Positions 31,322 through 40,904 of a stretch of DNA of 64,000 bases are shown here, one piece after another. How positions within the stretch are numbered: position 1 is the first letter of the stretch; the number at the start of each line of letters is the position of its first letter. The notes beneath the pieces are model-generated. The model worked only from the letters and a program-made list of their open reading frames with translations, had not been told where the DNA came from and did no database searches. The position numbers were made by a program, and so were the translations under genes. Source of the DNA: Kibdelosporangium sp. MJ126-NF4 (GTDB lineage Bacteria > Actinomycetota > Actinomycetes > Mycobacteriales > Pseudonocardiaceae); NCBI RefSeq assembly GCF_000826545.1, contig NZ_CDME01000008.1, positions 806,001 through 870,000 on the forward strand, read 5' to 3'.

Positions 31322-33406
31322 TCAGGACGCCGGTGGTCCGTCGAGATCCCAGTCGAGCGCGGCGTGGAGTCGCTTGTCGACGACCGAGGACATGGTGGTC
31401 ATGAATGTGGCGGTGATGTGATTATCGTCCATGTACACGCGGACGTTGCCGATGACAGGCGGGCAGAGTTCGTCGGTGCAGAAGTAGTCGCTGAAGTCCA
31501 GAAAGGACACATTCGACGGTACGGTGGCAGTTCTGGCGTATGACGGCACGTCGGGGATGATGTCGCCCCTGAGCATGTTGCATTGTGGCGCGGTCGGCCC
31601 ATGTGTGTTCGCGCAGACAGACGGGGAGTAGCTAAAGCGTGGGTTGTCCCGGATGGCCACTGTCGGGATACCGGCTTGTTCGAGTGCGCGCCATTGTTCG
31701 ACGAACCCGGTTGGTGTCTCCTCGGTGAGCCCGACGCGGACGTTGCGGCTGGCCGTGGTGATCACGGCGTCCGGTTTGAGGTCGTTGATTTCTTTCGTGG
31801 CGGCCGCGTTCCAGTCCCTGCACATGGCGTCACCAGGAAGCGAGTCGGAGTTCGTGGAGAACGGACATGATCCTCGGGTCATGGCGATGAGCTGCCAGTT
31901 GCGATTCCGCGCGACGGGCGCGAGCGCGCCGACGTACTGCCCTGCGTGCGAATCGCCGACCAGTAGGAGGCGACGAGCCGGTGCGCCGTTTGGTACCGAG
32001 GAGCAGACGTTGAGTTCTCTGTGGTGCTGTGATGTGTAGCAGGTGGTCGGGGTCATGGTCGCCCAGTCGGTCGGGAGGGCCACCAATGGAGGCACCAACG
32101 GTGGATCAGCGGCACCCCAGTACTCGAAGCCCGCTGTCCGCGCCACGGCGCCGGGATGGTCCGGGTCGTCGAACGAGACCGCGTACGCCGAGGCTTTGTG
32201 GACGCTGACCGCTTGCCACGCGAGCGCGGCCGTCATGATCGGGACCATGACGGCCACACCGAAGCGGTAGGCACCCCAGCGGTTACGTTCTCCGACCCGC
32301 GAGCGCCGGACAGGTTCTTCCACGAAGTGATAGGTCAGGACGGACAACAGCAGCGACAGGGCGATCACGCCAAGACCACCGAGCAGCCCGAGCTGTGTGC
32401 GGTCTCGGACAACCAGGTAGAGCACCAGGACCGGCCAGTGCCAGAGATACAAGCTGTAGCTGAGATTGCCGAGATATCGCATCGGCCGTGCCGCGAGAAG
32501 GCGGTCGGCGCCGAGCGGGCTCCCGGTCCGGCCCGCGAGCAGGATCAGTGCCGCGGCGGTGATCGGCCACAGCGCCAGGTACCCGGGGAACGAACTGCCG
32601 ACCTGCACCACGATCCCGCAGGAGATCAAACCGATGACACCGGCCCATCCCACGGCGATTCGCAGCCATCGCGGCAATTCGACCGAGCTGATTCCCCATG
32701 CCAGCATCCCTCCGGCCGAGAACTCCCACACCCGCGTCAGGGAATGGAAATAGGCCAGTGGCTGGTTGGTCCCGGTGAGCCAGACAGACCACAGCAGCGA
32801 TGCCACGAACAACGCGAGCAGGGCGATGAACAGCGCGGGGCGCAGGCGTTGACCTGAGAGCCGCGCTATGACGACGACGAGCCCGACCAGCATCGGCCAG
32901 ACGAGGTAGAACTGCCCCTGGATCGAGAGGGACCAGAAATGCTGTACGACACTCGCTGTCTGGTTCTGTGCGTAGTAGTCGACGGAATCGGTCGCCAGCT
33001 GCCAGTTCTCCAGGTACAGGGCCGAGGCGACGATCTCCCGGATGGTCTGGAACCACCTGTTCTCCGGCAGGAAGGCGACGCTGGCCGCCATGACCACCGC
33101 GAGCACCGCCAGCGCGGCAGGAAACAAACGTTTGATCAGCCGCCCCCAGAACGCCCGCACGTTCAGCGCGCCGCGCTCGACGGACCGGACCAGCTGACCC
33201 GTCACCAGGAAACCGGAAATCAGGAAGAACACGTCCACACCGCCGGACACCCGGCCAAGCCAGACGTGATAGACGACCACGAGCATCGCGGCCAGCGCGC
33301 GCAATCCCTGCAGTTCAGGACGGTAGCGGTGGCGCTCGACCGGAGCAGACACCTCGGGAGTCGACGCACCCGGCAGCAGCCGATCGGCTCGCGGGGACGA
33401 TGTCAT
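31322..33406 (-). CDS. Acyltransferase 3 with SGNH domain (OafA-like)
   Basis: 694 aa. Residues 30-385 are the acyltransferase-3 membrane domain: YRPELQGLRALAAMLVVVYH (catalytic His), GGVDVFFLISGFLVTGQLVR, FWSLSIQGQFYLVWP, RYLGNLSYSLYLWHWPVLVL. Residues 470-690 are an SGNH hydrolase-like domain: LLLVGDSHAGQY (nucleophile Ser) and MDDNHITATF (Asp-x-x-His). Such fusions acylate surface polysaccharide or peptidoglycan. Note FWSLSIQGQFY where relatives usually have FWSLSVEEQFY. A 24-nt leader element lies 44 nt before the start. Confidence 0.88.
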   Translation of the reverse strand: MTSSPRADRLLPGASTPEVSAPVERHRYRPELQGLRALAAMLVVVYHVWLGRVSGGVDVFFLISGFLVTGQLVRSVERGALNVRAFWGRLIKRLFPAALAVLAVVMAASVAFLPENRWFQTIREIVASALYLENWQLATDSVDYYAQNQTASVVQHFWSLSIQGQFYLVWPMLVGLVVVIARLSGQRLRPALFIALLALFVASLLWSVWLTGTNQPLAYFHSLTRVWEFSAGGMLAWGISSVELPRWLRIAVGWAGVIGLISCGIVVQVGSSFPGYLALWPITAAALILLAGRTGSPLGADRLLAARPMRYLGNLSYSLYLWHWPVLVLYLVVRDRTQLGLLGGLGVIALSLLLSVLTYHFVEEPVRRSRVGERNRWGAYRFGVAVMVPIMTAALAWQAVSVHKASAYAVSFDDPDHPGAVARTAGFEYWGAADPPLVPPLVALPTDWATMTPTTCYTSQHHRELNVCSSVPNGAPARRLLLVGDSHAGQYVGALAPVARNRNWQLIAMTRGSCPFSTNSDSLPGDAMCRDWNAAATKEINDLKPDAVITTASRNVRVGLTEETPTGFVEQWRALEQAGIPTVAIRDNPRFSYSPSVCANTHGPTAPQCNMLRGDIIPDVPSYARTATVPSNVSFLDFSDYFCTDELCPPVIGNVRVYMDDNHITATFMTTMSSVVDKRLHAALDWDLDGPPAS

Positions 33407-33450
33407 CCAAGGCTCCTCGGTCGGTCCAGGTCGTCATGATTCACTGCATT

Positions 33451-33474
33451 GCCGACCAGGCTTCCCGGCGCACC
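33451..33474 (-). promoter_or_regulatory. 24-nt leader element, copy 1
   Basis: Minus sense: GGTGCGCCGGG at the 5' end, CCTGGTCGGC at the 3' end. 44 nt before the acyltransferase start. It can fold as GCCGG/UCGGC with a 9-nt loop. The downstream box GACCGAG next to GAGGAG can pair with loop CCUGGUC at six of seven positions. Confidence 0.7.
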
Positions 33475-33540
33475 GCGCGTAAAGATGCCGCAAACAGGAA
33501 CCATAAGCAAATCGGGTAGTAGTCGCGCGGACCGGCGCGG

Positions 33541-35226
33541 TCACAGCAGCACAAGCAGGCAGACCACACCGAGTAGCAGCGTGCCCCACCACACCATCAG
33601 GTGCGTCGACCACGGTGCGGCGATCGGGCCGTGGGGCCGGAGGGCCGTGCTGACGGCCGCCCGCAGACGCCTGGCACCGCTGCCGACAGGCGTGCTGATC
33701 TGGCCTCTCAGGCGGGTGGCGGTGCGTGCTGTCGCCATCCACGCCGACGGCAGAGCCCTGCGGTAGACCACGTCGAAGTCCAGGTTCACCGACCGGATCT
33801 CCGGCGGATAGCGACCGGTGCGGATCAGCACCGTGAACGCGAGCGAAGCGAGCAAGAGCAGCTGCAACTGGTTGATGACATGGGGAGTCGTGAAAAGCTC
33901 GTAGTCCATGCCGTAGGGCAGCAACTCGTACAGCAGCGCCGGTGCGACGCCGATGATCAGGCAGACAACGGCCGCCATCGCCATGGCAAGGCGCATGTTC
34001 AGTGGGGCCTCGGCTACCCGGTGCCCGCGGTCGTGGGCGAAGAACGTGAAGTACGGGATCTTGATTCCGGCGTGGTGGAACACTCCTGCCGAGGCGAACA
34101 ACAGGACCAGCCAGATCAGCAGATGGTGTTCCCGTGCCACGGACTCCATGATCAGCGACTTTGTGGCGAAGCCGGAGAACAGCGGGAAGGCGGAGATGGA
34201 CGCGGCGCCGATCATGCACAAGGCCGTCGTCTGTGGCATGGATTTGTACAGTCCGCCCAGTTCCGAGCCCTTGGTCGTCCCTGTCCGCAGGAGCACGGCG
34301 CCCATGCTCATGAACAGCAGGCCTTTGAAGATCATGTCCGCGACCGCGTGCGCGGCCGCGCCGTTGATCCCGAACGTGCCGCCGATACCGACCCCGACCA
34401 CCATGAAGCCGAGTTGGTTGATCATGCTGTACGCGAGCACCCGGCGGAGGTCGTTCTCGATGACGGCGTAGAAGATCGGGAAGCACGTCATGGCCGCGCC
34501 GACCCAGATGAGCATCTCGGTGCCCGCGTAGCCACGGGCAAGCGTGTACACCGCGAACTTCGTGGTGAACGCCGACAGCGCCACCGCGCCGACGATGGTG
34601 GCCTCCGGGTAGGTGTCCTGCAGCCATGCGTGCAGTACGGGGAAGGCGCATTTGATGCCGATCGCGGCCAGGATCAGCGGGCCGCCCGGCCCGTCGACGC
34701 CGATGTGCCCGAAATCCAGTCCAGCGCCCGCGGCCACCCGCTGCCCGATTCCAGCGAGCATGAGCAGCCCCGAGATGATCTGGGCCACGAGATACCGGAT
34801 TCCCGCGCGGTAACTGCGTTCGGTGCGTCCGGCCCAGATCAGGAACACTGATGACAGCCCGGCGAGCTCCCAGAACACGAACAGTGTCACGAGGTCACCG
34901 GCGAGTGTGCCGCCCACCGCGGTGGCCGCGTAGACCAGGATCGCCACCTGCTGCAACGGTTTCCGTAGATGTAGCGCGTACACCACGCACAGCAGTGCTG
35001 CGACCAGGAAGCCGGTGGCGAACACTCGTGACAGCGCGTCGACGCGGAGCGGGGTCAGTTCCAGGCCGAACATCTCGAACGTGAAGCCAGTGCCTTCCGG
35101 CAGGAGCCACAACACGACCAGAGCCGCGATCGGGGCCAGGACCATCAGCGTCGCGCGCGCCCAGCCACGCAGCAGCGGCACACCGGCTGCGGCGACGATC
35201 ATCAACAGTGCGGGGCTATTGGTCAT
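33541..35226 (-). CDS. mrpD: Mrp-type antiporter, third D-like subunit
   Basis: 561 aa, NuoL/M/N-like proton-translocating subunit. Key positions: Glu in VFWELAGLSSV (TM5), Lys in IGIKCAFPVLHAW (TM7), Lys in SAFTTKFAVYTLA (TM8), broken helix region PLFSGFATKSLIM. The first and longest match is to the MrpD/NuoM group. A long soluble tail (residues 470-540) precedes a last helix. The ATG at 35226 lies inside the end of the 90-aa gene, so the operon is tightly coupled. Last gene of the Mrp operon. Confidence 0.86.
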   Translation of the reverse strand: MTNSPALLMIVAAAGVPLLRGWARATLMVLAPIAALVVLWLLPEGTGFTFEMFGLELTPLRVDALSRVFATGFLVAALLCVVYALHLRKPLQQVAILVYAATAVGGTLAGDLVTLFVFWELAGLSSVFLIWAGRTERSYRAGIRYLVAQIISGLLMLAGIGQRVAAGAGLDFGHIGVDGPGGPLILAAIGIKCAFPVLHAWLQDTYPEATIVGAVALSAFTTKFAVYTLARGYAGTEMLIWVGAAMTCFPIFYAVIENDLRRVLAYSMINQLGFMVVGVGIGGTFGINGAAAHAVADMIFKGLLFMSMGAVLLRTGTTKGSELGGLYKSMPQTTALCMIGAASISAFPLFSGFATKSLIMESVAREHHLLIWLVLLFASAGVFHHAGIKIPYFTFFAHDRGHRVAEAPLNMRLAMAMAAVVCLIIGVAPALLYELLPYGMDYELFTTPHVINQLQLLLLASLAFTVLIRTGRYPPEIRSVNLDFDVVYRRALPSAWMATARTATRLRGQISTPVGSGARRLRAAVSTALRPHGPIAAPWSTHLMVWWGTLLLGVVCLLVLL

Positions 35227-35488
35227 CGCAGTCGCTTTCCGGCCGCTCGTAGTAGCTCTCGTCGCGGCGCAGGAACCGGCGCAGCCACTTCGCCGACAAC
35301 ACCAATCCCACACTGCCGATGAATCCATACACGGGGTAGAACCCGAACCAGCCTTCGACGCCGAAATGCGGGTGCTTGCCGTACAGCAGGTCCGCGACGA
35401 GCGCCAGTCCGCACAGCGCTGCAAGGCCGTACACGACACGGGTCACGTTGCGCGGCTCGTCGAGCCAGCGTGGTTTGTCGTCGGTCAT
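35216..35488 (-). CDS. Small membrane protein of the Mrp operon
   Basis: 90 aa with two helices (VVYGLAALCGLALVADLLYG and WFGFYPVYGFIGSVGLVLSA) and an acidic, basic-flanked tail. It overlaps both neighbours (ATGA with the gene before; 11 bp with the gene after). Proteins of this kind sit in the same position in some Mrp-like clusters of actinobacteria and haloarchaea; no function is known. Likely an accessory subunit. Confidence 0.75.
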   Translation of the reverse strand: MTDDKPRWLDEPRNVTRVVYGLAALCGLALVADLLYGKHPHFGVEGWFGFYPVYGFIGSVGLVLSAKWLRRFLRRDESYYERPESDCDDQ

Positions 35489-36963
35489 GGCGACTCCAAA
35501 GTCCCGGAGAATGGTGCGATCACGGCCTCGGCGCCGAAGAACAGGGCGATCGATATGATCGCGGTCAGGATCAACGGTCCGACGAGAGCAGGTGCCGCCT
35601 CGCCGTGGGTCGGGGGCATGGGCGGTGGGCGGAAGAACGCGCGTACCGGTATCGGTATCAGGTAGGCCACCGACAACAACGAGCCGACCAGCAGGACGAC
35701 CGTCATCACGGCCTGTTCGGCCTCGATGGTCCCGAGCAACAGCAACCATTTGCTCCACATACCGCCGAGCGGAGGCAGCCCGATGATCGAGATCGAGGCG
35801 ATCAGGAAGGCGGCGAACGTCCACGGCATCGCCCGACCCAGCCCGTCGAGTTCGCTGACCTTCGATTTCCTCGCCGTGACGTAGATCGCGCCCGCGCACA
35901 TGAACAGCGTGATCTTGGCCGCGGCGTGCGTGACCATGTGCAGTGCGCCGCCGGTGACCGCGACGGTCTGGGCGAGTGTCACCGCGAGCACGATGTATGC
36001 GAGCTGACTGACAGTCGAGTAGGCAAGCCGCCGTTTGAGGTTGTCACTGCACACCGCGATCACCGCTGCGGCGAGCAGGGTGAACGCCGCGACCCACATC
36101 ATCGGCCGTGCGGCCCCGCTGTCGCGTAGTGTGTCCAGTCCGAAGATGCCGACGGATACCTTCAGCACCGTGAACACCCCTGCTTTGACCACGGCGACCG
36201 CGTGCAGGAGAGCCGAGACAGGCGTCGGGGCCACCATGGCCGCGGGCAGCCACCGGTGCACGGGCATCAGAGCCGCCTTGCCGACGCCGAACAGGTAGAG
36301 CGCGAAAAGCGCGGTCAGCAACCCGGATCCGGTCTGTTCGGACAGCAGCCCGCCAGGCTGGAAGTCGGTGCCGCCGGTCAGCGTCCACGTCCACACGATC
36401 GCCGGAAGCAGCAGTCCGATCGAGGTCGCCAACAGCAGCACCAGGTAGGTCCGGCCACCACGTCGTGCGTTCGTGCCGCCCTTGTGGACGACGAGCGGCC
36501 ACGTGGCCAGTGTCATGATCTCGTAGCCGATGAACAAGGTGATCAGGTTGGCGGAAAAGGCGATCCACATCGCGGCGGCGATCGTCAACGCGAAGAAGAA
36601 GTAGAAGCGGGTCTGGTGGTTCTCACCGTCGGCACGGAGGTAGCCGATCGCGAACACGGTGGTCACCGGCCAGAGCACCGCGGCCAGGGAGGCGAACAAC
36701 AAACCGAGCGGCTCGACCGCGAACTCCAGCGACACGCCAGGCAGCCACGTCCACAGTTCGAACCTCGTGCCGCTGCCCACCACCGGCCAGAGCGACAGGA
36801 CCAGTGCCGCCACCGCGACACCCGTGATCAGGGATGCCGCTTCGCGGACATTCGGCCGACGCCGCGCCAGCAGCACGGCCAGCGCACCCAGCAACGGCAG
36901 GGCCACCGCGAACGGCACGACAATGGCCTGGTTCGACGAGATCCAGCCGGGCAGGTTACCCAC
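35485..36963 (-). CDS. mrpD: Mrp-type antiporter, second D-like subunit
   Basis: 492 aa, 14 helices. Conserved ion-path residues: Glu in LFIGYEIMTLATWPLVVH, Lys in GVGKAALMPVHRWLP, Lys in VAVVKAGVFTVLK and a Lys in MWSKWLLLLG. It groups with MrpD/NuoL-like complex I subunit 5 proteins. GTG start at 36963 overlaps the stop of the upstream mrpD by 8 bp. Together with the other two D-like genes it would give three proton or Na+ channels in one complex. Confidence 0.87.
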   Translation of the reverse strand: MGNLPGWISSNQAIVVPFAVALPLLGALAVLLARRRPNVREAASLITGVAVAALVLSLWPVVGSGTRFELWTWLPGVSLEFAVEPLGLLFASLAAVLWPVTTVFAIGYLRADGENHQTRFYFFFALTIAAAMWIAFSANLITLFIGYEIMTLATWPLVVHKGGTNARRGGRTYLVLLLATSIGLLLPAIVWTWTLTGGTDFQPGGLLSEQTGSGLLTALFALYLFGVGKAALMPVHRWLPAAMVAPTPVSALLHAVAVVKAGVFTVLKVSVGIFGLDTLRDSGAARPMMWVAAFTLLAAAVIAVCSDNLKRRLAYSTVSQLAYIVLAVTLAQTVAVTGGALHMVTHAAAKITLFMCAGAIYVTARKSKVSELDGLGRAMPWTFAAFLIASISIIGLPPLGGMWSKWLLLLGTIEAEQAVMTVVLLVGSLLSVAYLIPIPVRAFFRPPPMPPTHGEAAPALVGPLILTAIISIALFFGAEAVIAPFSGTLESP

Positions 36964-38431
36964 CTCCCGGGAGCAATGCCGATGCCGCGAGGTCGGCGAG
37001 GCGAGCGGGTAGCGACGCGTCCACTCCGAAATAGACGGACAGCAGGACCAGCGACCACACGGCCGCGATCATCGACGCCGGTGGTTTCACTGGTTGCGTC
37101 TGTCCGGTGGGTTCGCGGAACCAGGCGATTTCCACCAGCCGCCCGACATAGACCAGCGCGAGCACGGAGCTGGCAAGCATGGCCACGAGCACCGGCCAGG
37201 CGCCGTGCTCGATCAGCGCCGCGACCAGTGCCCATTTGCTGACGAACCCGGCTGTCGGAGGCACGCCGATCAGGCCGAGTCCGGCCACCACCACGGCGCC
37301 GAACGTCCAGGGCATGCGGCGGCCGAGCCCGGCGAGATCTGTCAGTTTCGTCGAGCCGAGGCGGAGCAGCAACACACCCGCCGCACCGAACAACGCCGCC
37401 TTGATCACCGCGTGGTTGATGATGTGCAGGTACGCCGCCGACACTCCGGCCGCCGTGCCGAGCGACAGGCCCGCCGCGATGTACCCGAGCTGCGCGACGC
37501 TCGACCATGCCAGCAGGTAGCGCATGTCGTTCTGGAAACACGCGACGGCGGACGCGGTCAGCATCGCCAGGACGGCCAGCAGCAGGCCGATCCGGTCGAC
37601 CGGCATCATGACGAACACCAGAGACGTGCCGAACACGGTGAAGACGAACCGGCAGAACAGGTAGACCGCGACTTTGGTGCTCGTGGCCGACAGGAACATG
37701 GCCACAGCAGAGGGAGCCTCCGAGTACGCCGCCGGAAGCCAGGCGTGCAGCGGGAACACCGCCATCTTGATCGCGAGACCGACGAACACGAACACCACCG
37801 CGGCGTACAGCGCACGATTTCCGTGCACCTGGGCCAGCCGCTCGGCGAGGTCGGCCATGTTGAGGCTACCGGTCACGGCGTACGCCATCCCGATGCCGAT
37901 CAGGACGAACACCGCGCCGACACTGCCGATCACCAAGTACCGGAAGGCCGCCAGCAGGGCCCGCCGCTGCCTCCCCAGGGCGATCAACGCATAGGATGAC
38001 AAGGACGTGATTTCCAGGAACACGAAAGCGTTGAACGCGTCGCCCGTGGCCGCGATACCCAGCATGCCCGTCAACGCGAGACACATGCACGTGTACAGCA
38101 GCGGGATTCGGCGAGGATCGACCTCGGCGGCGACGCTGCGTCGACTGTAGACGGCGACCACCACCGCGACGGCCGACACGAGCAATTGTATCGGGACGGT
38201 GGAACCGTTGATCACGAACTCGATTCCGACCGGCGCGGGCCAACCACCCATCGCGTAACGCAATACTCGACCGTCGGCTACCTGCATGGCCAAGAGCACC
38301 GCGTTCGTCAACGCGCCGAGCGCGGCCAGTAGGAACAAGGACCACGCCACGGAGCGGGACCGCGACAGCGCGCAGAGCGGAGCGCTCAGCATCGGCACCA
38401 GCACCTGCAAAACCGGAAGATGCGCTGTCAC
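36956..38431 (-). CDS. mrpD: Mrp antiporter subunit D
   Basis: 491 aa. Glu in FVFLEITSLSSYALIALG, Lys in GLAIKMAVFPLHAWLPAAY, Lys in SATSTKVAVYLFCRF and Lys in FVSKWALVAALIEHG mark the proton path. This is the closest of the three to classical MrpD/MnhD and follows mrpC, as in standard Mrp operons. It overlaps mrpC by 4 bp (ATGA). Confidence 0.9.
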   Translation of the reverse strand: MTAHLPVLQVLVPMLSAPLCALSRSRSVAWSLFLLAALGALTNAVLLAMQVADGRVLRYAMGGWPAPVGIEFVINGSTVPIQLLVSAVAVVVAVYSRRSVAAEVDPRRIPLLYTCMCLALTGMLGIAATGDAFNAFVFLEITSLSSYALIALGRQRRALLAAFRYLVIGSVGAVFVLIGIGMAYAVTGSLNMADLAERLAQVHGNRALYAAVVFVFVGLAIKMAVFPLHAWLPAAYSEAPSAVAMFLSATSTKVAVYLFCRFVFTVFGTSLVFVMMPVDRIGLLLAVLAMLTASAVACFQNDMRYLLAWSSVAQLGYIAAGLSLGTAAGVSAAYLHIINHAVIKAALFGAAGVLLLRLGSTKLTDLAGLGRRMPWTFGAVVVAGLGLIGVPPTAGFVSKWALVAALIEHGAWPVLVAMLASSVLALVYVGRLVEIAWFREPTGQTQPVKPPASMIAAVWSLVLLSVYFGVDASLPARLADLAASALLPGGG

Positions 38432-38796
38432 GGTGCGACGCCGCCGGGGTCCGCGGTGTCTTCGGCGACCACGTCGTCTTCCTCGACTGTTCCATAGGAC
38501 TCGAAGATGCGGACTGCCAGCGCGAGCCCGACCGCCAGGGTCGCCACACCCACCACGATCGCGGTCAGGATCAACACCTGCGGCAGGGGATGGGAGTAGG
38601 TCCGGGGTTCCTCGGTGATGATGGGGGCCGTGCCGCCTTCGACCTTGCCGAGACTGATGAAGAACAGGAACACCGCCACCTGGAACAAGCTCAGGCCGAT
38701 CAGCTTCTTCACCAGGTTGCCGTGACTGATGACGATGTAGAGCCCGATCATCATCAGGCCGACGACCAGCCAGTAGACGTAGTGTGTTGTGATCAC
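38428..38796 (-). CDS. mrpC: Mrp antiporter subunit C
   Basis: 122 aa from GTG 38796, which overlaps the mrpB stop (GTGA). Three helices, NuoK-like: YWLVVGLMMIGLYIVISHGN, LVKKLIGLSLFQVAVFLFFI, LTAIVVGVATLAVGLALAVR with the PLPQVLILTAIVVG motif typical of MrpC. The acidic tail is EEDDVVAED. Confidence 0.9.
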   Translation of the reverse strand: MITTHYVYWLVVGLMMIGLYIVISHGNLVKKLIGLSLFQVAVFLFFISLGKVEGGTAPIITEEPRTYSHPLPQVLILTAIVVGVATLAVGLALAVRIFESYGTVEEDDVVAEDTADPGGVAP

Positions 38797-39782
38797 CGAC
38801 GCACCGCCCGCCCGGCGAAGCCGGAGAAGATCGAGATCATCACCGCGGCGACGGTGACCCCGATCGCGGTCTCGACCAGCAGGATCCCCATGTGCTGCCC
38901 CGCTGCGGGGTTCTCCGGCCGGAGGGTGTCGTAGTCCAGGAACGAACCACCGAGCAGGATGTTCACCACCCCGAGCCCCGCGTACAGCAGCCCTCCTGCG
39001 GGGATCAGCGTCCACAGCACTCGTTGCGGCAGGATCCTCTGTGCCCGGTCCAGGCCGAACACCAAGCCGTACAACACGAATCCCGCCGCGAAGATCACAC
39101 CTGCCTGAAAACCACCACCAGGACCGAAGTCGCCGTGGAACAGCACGTACAACGCGAACAGCAAGATGAACGGCAGCAACGCGGCACTGACGACACGCAG
39201 CACCGGGTAGTCCGAAAGAGACAGTTGGCTGTGTCCGGCGCCGTCCTTGGGCTCGGCGAACGGGCCGAGCAGGAGCAGCACGGCGGCTCCGGCGGCGAAC
39301 ACCACCAGCAGTTCGCCCAGTGTGTCGAGTCCGCGGTAGCTCGCGAGCACAGCGGTCACCGTGTTGGGGATACCGATGTCCTCTTGCGACTGACTCAGGT
39401 AGGCGTCGGTGACGGGGTGGTTGCGCACAGGCGTGTCGGCGGAACCGAACGATGGCAAGTCCAGGCTCGCGTACACGAGAGTGCCGCCGGTCAGAAGCAC
39501 TGCCAGCAGACCCGGCACGCGCCGTCGGGTGGGGGTGACCGCTTCCCTCGATCGGGTCAGCGCGAGTACCCCGAGCAGCAGGACGGTGCTGATGCCGACA
39601 CCGACCGCGGCCTCGGTCAAGGCCACGTCCACCGCGTCCAGCAGCACGAACAGGCAGGCCGTGACCAGGCTGGACAGCGCGGCCAGCATGGTGGCCTCGT
39701 ACAGGGTGCGCATTCGCGCGATGACGAGCGCCGTCGCAGTGAGAACCCCGAACAGCACGACGTTGATCAGCAGGAGAGTCAT
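38793..39782 (-). CDS. mrpB: Mrp subunit B fused to a DUF4040 (MbhD-like) domain
   Basis: 329 aa. Residues 1-80 form the DUF4040/MbhD domain (MRTLYEATMLAALSSLVTAC, DAVDVALTEAAVGVGISTVL). Residues 185-320 are the MnhB domain (VLFHGDFGPGGGFQAGVIFA, then LVETAIGVTVAAVMISIFSG). In canonical Mrp the DUF4040 part is the C-terminus of MrpA; its presence here replaces the missing MrpA end. The middle loop (residues 100-150) is periplasmic. Confidence 0.88.
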   Translation of the reverse strand: MTLLLINVVLFGVLTATALVIARMRTLYEATMLAALSSLVTACLFVLLDAVDVALTEAAVGVGISTVLLLGVLALTRSREAVTPTRRRVPGLLAVLLTGGTLVYASLDLPSFGSADTPVRNHPVTDAYLSQSQEDIGIPNTVTAVLASYRGLDTLGELLVVFAAGAAVLLLLGPFAEPKDGAGHSQLSLSDYPVLRVVSAALLPFILLFALYVLFHGDFGPGGGFQAGVIFAAGFVLYGLVFGLDRAQRILPQRVLWTLIPAGGLLYAGLGVVNILLGGSFLDYDTLRPENPAAGQHMGILLVETAIGVTVAAVMISIFSGFAGRAVRR

Positions 39783-40093
39783 CAGCGGCGCCGATCGCCT
39801 TCTCGCCAGACCTGCACACCGTCCCTGCGCGCGGCCTGAGCCAGGACGTGTGTCGCGGTCGGCGCCGTCACGATCAACGTGAACAGGATGATGAGCAATC
39901 GGATCGCTGTCTCCCAGTCCGGCGCTCGCGGCAACAGGCCGAGCAGGATCAACCCGGCGCCTGCGGACTCGGTGATACCCGCGGCGTGGATGCGTGTGAA
40001 GAAGTCCGGCAGACGGAGCACACCAACCGCACCGGTGAGCACGAACAGCGCCCCTGCGGCCAACAGCAGCCCGCTGATGATGTCGACGATCAT
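39782..40093 (-). CDS. mrpG: Mrp antiporter subunit G
   Basis: 103 aa, MnhG/PhaG family with three helices: IISGLLLAAGALFVLTGAVG, RLPDFFTRIHAAGITESAGA (family signature LPDxxxRxHAAG), and LLIILFTLIVTAPTATHVLA. Its stop touches the mrpB start. Confidence 0.9.
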   Translation of the reverse strand: MIVDIISGLLLAAGALFVLTGAVGVLRLPDFFTRIHAAGITESAGAGLILLGLLPRAPDWETAIRLLIILFTLIVTAPTATHVLAQAARRDGVQVWREGDRRR

Positions 40094-40371
40094 GTCCGTT
40101 CGCCCCTCTCGCTGTCCTCGCCCAAGTCGTCGGTATGGGTCAGGCGAAGTACGGCGACCAACGCGACGAAGTTGACCAAGGCGTACAGCAGCCCGATATC
40201 CAGGAAGTCCGGTCGTCCGAAAAGGAACCCGGCGACCGCGACGAACAGGACGGTCTTGGTGCCGAACATGTTGATCGCCAGGATGCGGTTGTACCGGCCA
40301 GGTCCGGCGAACGCGCGGACAAGCGCCAGAACCATGGCCACGACAACGGCCGCCATCACCGCGATGATCAC
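40090..40371 (-). CDS. mrpF: Mrp antiporter subunit F
   Basis: 93 aa, MrpF/PhaF family with three helices. Signature GPGRYNRILAINMFGTKTVL (GPxxxDRxxAxNxxGT type) and GRPDFLDIGLLYALVNFVAL. ATGA overlap with mrpG and with mrpE. Confidence 0.9.
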   Translation of the reverse strand: MIIAVMAAVVVAMVLALVRAFAGPGRYNRILAINMFGTKTVLFVAVAGFLFGRPDFLDIGLLYALVNFVALVAVLRLTHTDDLGEDSERGERT

Positions 40372-40904
40372 TCGCGCGTCTCCAGCCGCCGTACCCGCTC
40401 GCGCATGTCGCCGGTGTGCAAGGCTTTGATGGTCTCAGTCGAGAGGCCGTGCACCTCGATCTCCTGGTCGCCCACGTCCATGGTCAACGTGCCCGGCGTC
40501 AGGGTGATCGAGTTGGCATACACGACCTGTGACACCGCGGTCATCTCCTGCGTGGGCATGGTCGCGACCACGGGGCGTACGACGGGGCGCCAGGCCCACA
40601 CCGTCCGCGCCAGGGAGAACGAGGACACCAGGATCTCCTTACCGAGCCACAGCAGGTACAGCGGCAGACGTGCCGAGGCAGCCCAGGTGACGGCGTTCGG
40701 CCCGCCAAGCCCTGCCCGCCAAGAGATCCAGCCGACCAGCGCGACCGACACCACGCCGAGGACGAGGAACAACGGCGTGTAATGGCCTGACAGCAGCAGC
40801 CAGAACAGCGCCAGGATTGGCATCGTGTGCGAGAACCACCGCATGGCGCCGCGTCCTTTCCGCCGGTTGGGTGTCGTGCTGGATCCGGTGTCAGTTCTGG
40901 CCAT
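40368..40904 (-). CDS. mrpE: Mrp antiporter subunit E
   Basis: 178 aa, MnhE family. Two or three N-terminal helices (MPILALFWLLLSGHYTPLFL), then KEILVSSFSLARTVWAWRPV, SITLTPGTLTMDVGDQEIEV and HGLSTETIKALHTGDMRERV, the conserved soluble end. First antiporter gene of the operon; its start overlaps the PucR gene by 14 bp. Confidence 0.88.
   Translation of the reverse strand: MARTDTGSSTTPNRRKGRGAMRWFSHTMPILALFWLLLSGHYTPLFLVLGVVSVALVGWISWRAGLGGPNAVTWAASARLPLYLLWLGKEILVSSFSLARTVWAWRPVVRPVVATMPTQEMTAVSQVVYANSITLTPGTLTMDVGDQEIEVHGLSTETIKALHTGDMRERVRRLETRE

Noticed and set aside
33451..33474. The 24-nt element as part of a cobalamin riboswitch or RNase P RNA
   Set aside because: GGGAAG resembles pieces of both, but the other conserved blocks are missing within 200 nt in all four places.
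33434..34651. 405-codon minus-strand ORF
   Set aside because: Out-of-frame shadow of the third mrpD-like gene; rich in Arg, His and Gly with no helices.
38809..39819. Upstream extension of the mrpC reading frame
   Set aside because: The extension is an Arg/Gly-rich shadow of mrpB; the real mrpC starts at GTG 38796.
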